A model generated the notes under the pieces. That model searched no databases and was not told where the DNA came from. It saw nothing but the letters and a program-made list of their open reading frames with translations. This document shows positions 60,300 to 64,000 of a stretch of 64,000 nucleotides of DNA, piece by piece; the first letter of the stretch is position 1; every line of letters starts with the position of its first letter. The stretch comes from Vreelandella malpeensis (lineage in GTDB: Bacteria > Pseudomonadota > Gammaproteobacteria > Pseudomonadales > Halomonadaceae). A program made the translations under genes and the position numbers. The stretch spans positions 1 to 64,000 of the forward strand of contig NZ_WHVL01000007.1 of the NCBI RefSeq assembly GCF_020622355.1, read 5' to 3'.

Positions 60300-60839
60300 C
60301 TAGTGGGTGCTGTCGGCCGGTGCGGCCTTGCGACGGCGCCGGTCGCCCATGAAGGATTCCCAGATCAGCCCGATGGCGCCCAGGGTAATGCCGATGTCCG
60401 CCACGTTGAAGGCCGGGTAGTACCAGCCGGCGACGTGAAACGACAGGAAATCCACCACGTAGCCGTGCACCAGCCGGTCGAACAGATTGCCCAGCGCCCC
60501 GCCGATGATCAAGGGCAGCGAGATCGCGAGCAGCTTCTCGTCGGCGCGAATGCGCGACAGCCACACCGTCAGGCCGATGCTCGCCCCTACGGCGACGATG
60601 GCGAAGAACCATCGCTGCCAGCCGGGGTGGCTGGCCAGGAAGCTGAACGCGGCGCCCGTGTTGTGCAAAAGACGCAGATCGAAGAACGGCAGCACCTCTA
60701 CCGGGCGATTGTAGACGAGCATATGGCTCAGCGCGTACTTGCTCGACAGATCCAGGGCGATGACCGCCACGGCGAGCCACAGCCAACGAAGCGGCTGGCG
60801 CATGGGCGGTCGAGCCATCGGAGCAACGGAATCAGGCAT
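60300..60839 (-). CDS. lspA: Lipoprotein signal peptidase (signal peptidase II)
   Basis: This inner-membrane aspartyl protease removes lipoprotein signal peptides. The 179-residue protein has four hydrophobic helices. The catalytic aspartates lie in [11 protein letters not shown] and AFNVADIGI, and the conserved [12 protein letters not shown] is present. Its ATG overlaps the ileS end by 8 bases, and fkpB follows after 8 bases. Substrates in this window include BamD and TssJ. Confidence 0.95.
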   Translation of the reverse strand: MPDSVAPMARPPMRQPLRWLWLAVAVIALDLSSKYALSHMLVYNRPVEVLPFFDLRLLHNTGAAFSFLASHPGWQRWFFAIVAVGASIGLTVWLSRIRADEKLLAISLPLIIGGALGNLFDRLVHGYVVDFLSFHVAGWYYPAFNVADIGITLGAIGLIWESFMGDRRRRKAAPADSTH

Positions 60840-63663
60840 AGCGGCGCACCTCGCCCGGGCCGTCCGGCAGGTTCAGGATCGAGCGCTCGCACAGCGTCGG
60901 GTGCTCCGGATGGCTGCCCACGTCCGGGCGGCGCTCCCAGCTGCGCTCGCACTTCTCATAAGGACTCGGCGTCACCGCCACCTTGAGACCTTCGAGCTCG
61001 CTGTGCGCGCCCTCCGGAGCCTTGGTAAGCGGCGCAAGCGTCGCCTCGGAGGTGATCAGCACGAAGCGCAGTTCGTCCTCCAGGCGCGAGAGCACGGCGT
61101 CGAGTTCGTCGCTCACGAAAAGTGTCACCTGGCTATCCAGCGACCCCTTGATCTCGCCTTCGTTACGCGCCTCTTCCAGGCGCTTGTTGACCGCCTGTTT
61201 GACCTCGAGCACCCGCTCCCAGAAGGCGCGCCCCATGGGTGCGTCGTCGTCGAGGGCCTCGAGCCCCTCGTAGTAGGTCTCGAGCAGCACGCTGTCGCCG
61301 CGCTCACCGGGGATGTGCTCGAAGATCTCCTCGGCGGTGAAGGAGAGGATCGGCGCGATCCAGCGGCTGAGCGCCTCGATCACGTGGTACAGCGCGCTCT
61401 GGCAACTGCGCCGGGCGAGCGAATCGGGCTGGGTGGTGTACTGGCGATCCTTGATGATGTCCAGGTAGAAGCCGCCCAGGTCGCGGGCGCAGAAGTCGTG
61501 CACCTGCTGGTAGACGTCGCGGAAGCGATACTCGTCGTAGGCGGTCTGGATGCGCGCTTGAAGCTGCAGCGCGCGGTCGACGATCCAGCGGTCCAGGGCG
61601 ATCATGTCGTCGAACGCCACCTGATTGGTCGCCGGGTCGAAGCCGTTGAGGTTACCCAGCAGAAAGCGCGCGGTATTGCGGATACGCCGGTAGACGTCGG
61701 CGGTGCGCTTCAAGATCTCGTCGGATACCGCCATCTCGCCGGAGTAGTCCGTCGAGGCGACCCACAGGCGCAGGATGTCCGCGCCGAGCTTGTCCATCAC
61801 CGCCTGCGGGGCGACCACGTTGCCCAGCGATTTGGACTGCTTGCGCCCTTGGGCGTCCACCGTGAAGCCGTGGGTCAGAAGCTGGCGATAAGGGGCGTGG
61901 CCGTCAATGGCAGAACCGGTCAAGAGCGACGAGTGGAACCAGCCGCGGTGCTGGTCCGAGCCTTCCAGGTAGAGATCCGCCCGCGGGCCGCTCTCGTGGC
62001 CCTGCGGGTGGGAACCCCGGAGCACGTGGCGGTGGGTGGTGCCGGAGTCGAACCAGACATCGAGGGTGTCCATCACCTTGTCGTAGTCATGGGCCTCGGC
62101 GCCGAGCAGCGCCTGCGGATCGAGGCTGAACCAGGCGTCGATGCCCTGCTCTTCCACGCGCTTGGCGACTTCTTCCATCAGCTCGACGGTGCGCGGGTGC
62201 AGCTCGCCGGTCTGCTTGTGCAGGAAGAACGGAATCGGCACGCCCCAGTTGCGCTGGCGCGAGATGCACCAGTCCGGACGGTTGGCGATCATGCTGTGCA
62301 GCCGCGCCTTGCCCCAGGCCGGGGTGAACTGGGTGGCCTCGATCGCCTCCAGCGCCCGCTGGCGAAGGGTCTTGCCATCCTTGCCCGCGATGTCCATGCC
62401 CACGAACCACTGGGCGGTGGCGCGGTAGATCACCGGGGTCTTGTGGCGCCAGCAGTGCATGTAGCTGTGGGTGATGGGCGTATGGGCCATCAAGGCGCCG
62501 GCCTCGTCGAGAGCCGCGACGATCTTAGGGTTGGCCTTCCAGATCATCTGTCCGCCGAACAGCGGCAGATCATCCACATAAACGCCGTTGCCCTGCACCG
62601 GGTTCAGCATGTCATCGAAGCTCATGCCGTAGGCGCGGCAGGTGTTGAAGTCGTCGACGCCATAAGAGGGCGCGGAGTGGACGATGCCGGTGCTGCCGAT
62701 CTCGCTCTCGACGTAATCGGCCAGGTAGACCGGCGAGCGGCGATCATAGAGCGGATGGCGGAAATCGATCAGCTCGAGCGCCTGACCCTTGGCGGTGGCG
62801 ATCACCTCGCCGTCGAGGCCAAAGCGCGCCAGGCAGCTCTCGACCAGCTCCTCGGCGAGCAGCAGCAGGCGCTCGCCGGTGTCGACCAGCGCGTAGGTGA
62901 ATTCCGGATGGACGTTGAGCGCCTGATTGGCGGGAATCGTCCAGGGCGTGGTGGTCCAGATGACCACGGCGGCAGGCTTGGCCAGGCTCTCGAGGTCGAA
63001 GGCCGCGGCCAGCTTGTCGGCATCCTCCACCGGGAAGGCGACGTCGATGGCGTCGGACTTCTTGTCCTGGTACTCCACCTCGGCCTCGGCCAGGGCGGAG
63101 CCGCAGTCGAAGCACCAGTTGACCGGCTTGAGGCCCTTGAACACGAAGCCCGCTTCGACCATGTCGGCCAGCGCCCGGATCTCCCCGGCTTCGTTGGCGA
63201 AGTCCATGGTGCGATACGGGTGATCCCAGTCGCCGATCACCCCGAGGCGCACGAAGTCGGCAAGCTGGGTCTCGACCTGGGCGGCTGCGTACTCGCGGCA
63301 CAGCGCACGGGCCTTCGCGGGCTCCAAATGCTTGCCGTGGGTCGTCTCCACCTTGTGCTCGATGGGCAGGCCGTGACAGTCCCAGCCCGGCACGTAAGGC
63401 GCGTCGAACCCGGCCAGGTTCTTGGACTTGACGATGATGTCCTTGAGGATCTTGTTGAGCGCGTGACCGATATGGATGCTGCCGTTGGCGTAGGGAGGGC
63501 CGTCGTGAAGCACGAACAGCGGCGCACCCGCGCGCGCTTCGCGCAGACGCTGGTAGAGGTTCATGTCCTGCCACTGCGAGACGCGCCCCGGCTCCTGCTT
63601 GGGCAGCATGCCGCGCATGGGGAAGTCGGTGTCAGGCAGGTTCAACGTGTGCTTGTAGTCCAT
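60832..63663 (-). CDS. ileS: Isoleucyl-tRNA synthetase with variant KQSKS and altered zinc site
   Basis: This class I synthetase charges tRNA-Ile. In 943 residues: H64-I-G-H67, the CP1 editing domain, and an anticodon-binding domain. Two oddities are read directly from the DNA. The KMSKS loop is K608-Q-S-K-S612 (codons 61828-61842). The C-terminal zinc knuckle, normally two C-x2-C pairs, is C905-E-R-S908 and C925-E-R-S928, with Ser replacing the second Cys of each pair. Start: ATG at 63663 gives [18 protein letters not shown]; an upstream start adds eight residues. It lies seven bases after ribF. Confidence 0.95.
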   Translation of the reverse strand: MDYKHTLNLPDTDFPMRGMLPKQEPGRVSQWQDMNLYQRLREARAGAPLFVLHDGPPYANGSIHIGHALNKILKDIIVKSKNLAGFDAPYVPGWDCHGLPIEHKVETTHGKHLEPAKARALCREYAAAQVETQLADFVRLGVIGDWDHPYRTMDFANEAGEIRALADMVEAGFVFKGLKPVNWCFDCGSALAEAEVEYQDKKSDAIDVAFPVEDADKLAAAFDLESLAKPAAVVIWTTTPWTIPANQALNVHPEFTYALVDTGERLLLLAEELVESCLARFGLDGEVIATAKGQALELIDFRHPLYDRRSPVYLADYVESEIGSTGIVHSAPSYGVDDFNTCRAYGMSFDDMLNPVQGNGVYVDDLPLFGGQMIWKANPKIVAALDEAGALMAHTPITHSYMHCWRHKTPVIYRATAQWFVGMDIAGKDGKTLRQRALEAIEATQFTPAWGKARLHSMIANRPDWCISRQRNWGVPIPFFLHKQTGELHPRTVELMEEVAKRVEEQGIDAWFSLDPQALLGAEAHDYDKVMDTLDVWFDSGTTHRHVLRGSHPQGHESGPRADLYLEGSDQHRGWFHSSLLTGSAIDGHAPYRQLLTHGFTVDAQGRKQSKSLGNVVAPQAVMDKLGADILRLWVASTDYSGEMAVSDEILKRTADVYRRIRNTARFLLGNLNGFDPATNQVAFDDMIALDRWIVDRALQLQARIQTAYDEYRFRDVYQQVHDFCARDLGGFYLDIIKDRQYTTQPDSLARRSCQSALYHVIEALSRWIAPILSFTAEEIFEHIPGERGDSVLLETYYEGLEALDDDAPMGRAFWERVLEVKQAVNKRLEEARNEGEIKGSLDSQVTLFVSDELDAVLSRLEDELRFVLITSEATLAPLTKAPEGAHSELEGLKVAVTPSPYEKCERSWERRPDVGSHPEHPTLCERSILNLPDGPGEVRRYA

Positions 63664-63670
63664 AGTCCGG

Positions 63671-64000
63671 TCAGCCGTCGTTAGCATCGGCGTCGTCCGC
63701 CGAAGGGAAATCAGAAGAAGCGGCCTCTCGCCCGAGCGGCGCCGAAGCCAGCCAGCCCTCGCCTGCAGGGCGTGCGAAAGTCGCGTTGGAAGTCGTGTTC
63801 GTCAAACCGAAGTAGCGCCGCGCCCGCGCCTGGTCACGCTGGATCTGCGCCTTCAGCGCCGCGAAGTCGTCGAACTTCACCTCGCCGCGCAGGCGCGCGC
63901 AGGGAATCACCGTCAGCCGCGTACCGTAGAGATCGCCGTCGAAATCGAACAGGTGCACCTCGAGGGTCGGCCGCGTGGCGCCTACCGTGGGCCGAAAGCC
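63671..64000 (-). CDS. ribF: Bifunctional riboflavin kinase / FAD synthetase, C-terminal part
   Basis: The last 109 residues of RibF; the gene continues beyond the right edge. The kinase-domain signature [15 protein letters not shown] and the following [21 protein letters not shown] helix are visible. The C-terminal ~40 residues are a low-complexity acidic tail ([14 protein letters not shown]) not seen in all homologues. The ribF-ileS-lspA order is conserved. Confidence 0.92.
   Translation of the reverse strand, partial: GFRPTVGATRPTLEVHLFDFDGDLYGTRLTVIPCARLRGEVKFDDFAALKAQIQRDQARARRYFGLTNTTSNATFARPAGEGWLASAPLGREAASSDFPSADDADANDG

Noticed and set aside
60739-63684. A 981-residue open frame opposite ileS on the plus strand
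   Set aside because: It mirrors ileS codon by codon, as expected in GC-rich DNA, and has no recognisable domain or start signal. Similar mirror frames opposite ilvI, clpB, tssM and tssH were rejected for the same reason.

Overview
The window looks like a chromosomal segment of a Halomonas-type gammaproteobacterium (family Halomonadaceae). This is inferred from the high GC content, the protein sequences and a gene order that partly resembles Pseudomonas. No replication origin, tRNA gene, CRISPR array or insertion sequence was recognised.

Layout. Positions 1-368 are the 5' end of a 16S rRNA gene on the minus strand, with its leader, boxA and a strong promoter (651-678). Next come pssA, the divergent ilvC/ilvY pair, ilvIH (branched-chain amino acid synthesis), clpB with a sigma-32-like promoter, pgeF-rluD, divergent bamD, a chemoreceptor, nadE, a small PP0621-type membrane protein, thiO, a solitary fimT pseudopilin, trxB, acnA, an NAD-type malic enzyme, a YeeE/YedE sulfur transporter, an AI-2E-family transporter and trpS. 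These are mostly housekeeping genes, and many are closed by clear intrinsic terminators.

From about 27.6 to 56.9 kb lies an accessory block dominated by a complete type VI secretion system (T6SS). One minus-strand operon reads tssB-tssC-tssE-tssF-tssG-tagH-tssJ-tssK-tssL-tssH(clpV)-vasH-vasI-tssA-tssM, the Vibrio cholerae-like order. Divergent hcp is on the plus strand. The regulator VasH is a sigma-54 activator, and hcp has a well-matched -24/-12 promoter (56292-56307) preceded by a dense TTGCC/GGCAA inverted-repeat array. Downstream of tssM is an effector section: a GNAT-like protein, a PAAR-lysozyme effector with an overlapping signal-peptide-bearing immunity candidate, and a 1931-residue VgrG-Rhs fusion. 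The fusion has an AT-rich, glycine-rich hydrophobic C-terminal toxin candidate, a translationally coupled small membrane protein (candidate immunity) and a decayed Rhs core fragment behind it.

After hcp come minor pilin genes (pilE-pilV-pilW-pilX, with no pilY1 here) and the conserved block ribF-ileS-lspA-fkpB-ispH. IleS carries KQSKS in place of KMSKS and has lost two of its four expected C-terminal zinc cysteines.

The most interesting part is the effector section: one spike locus appears to carry a cell-wall hydrolase on a PAAR tip and a probably membrane-acting Rhs toxin fused directly to VgrG, each with an immunity candidate suited to the compartment attacked.
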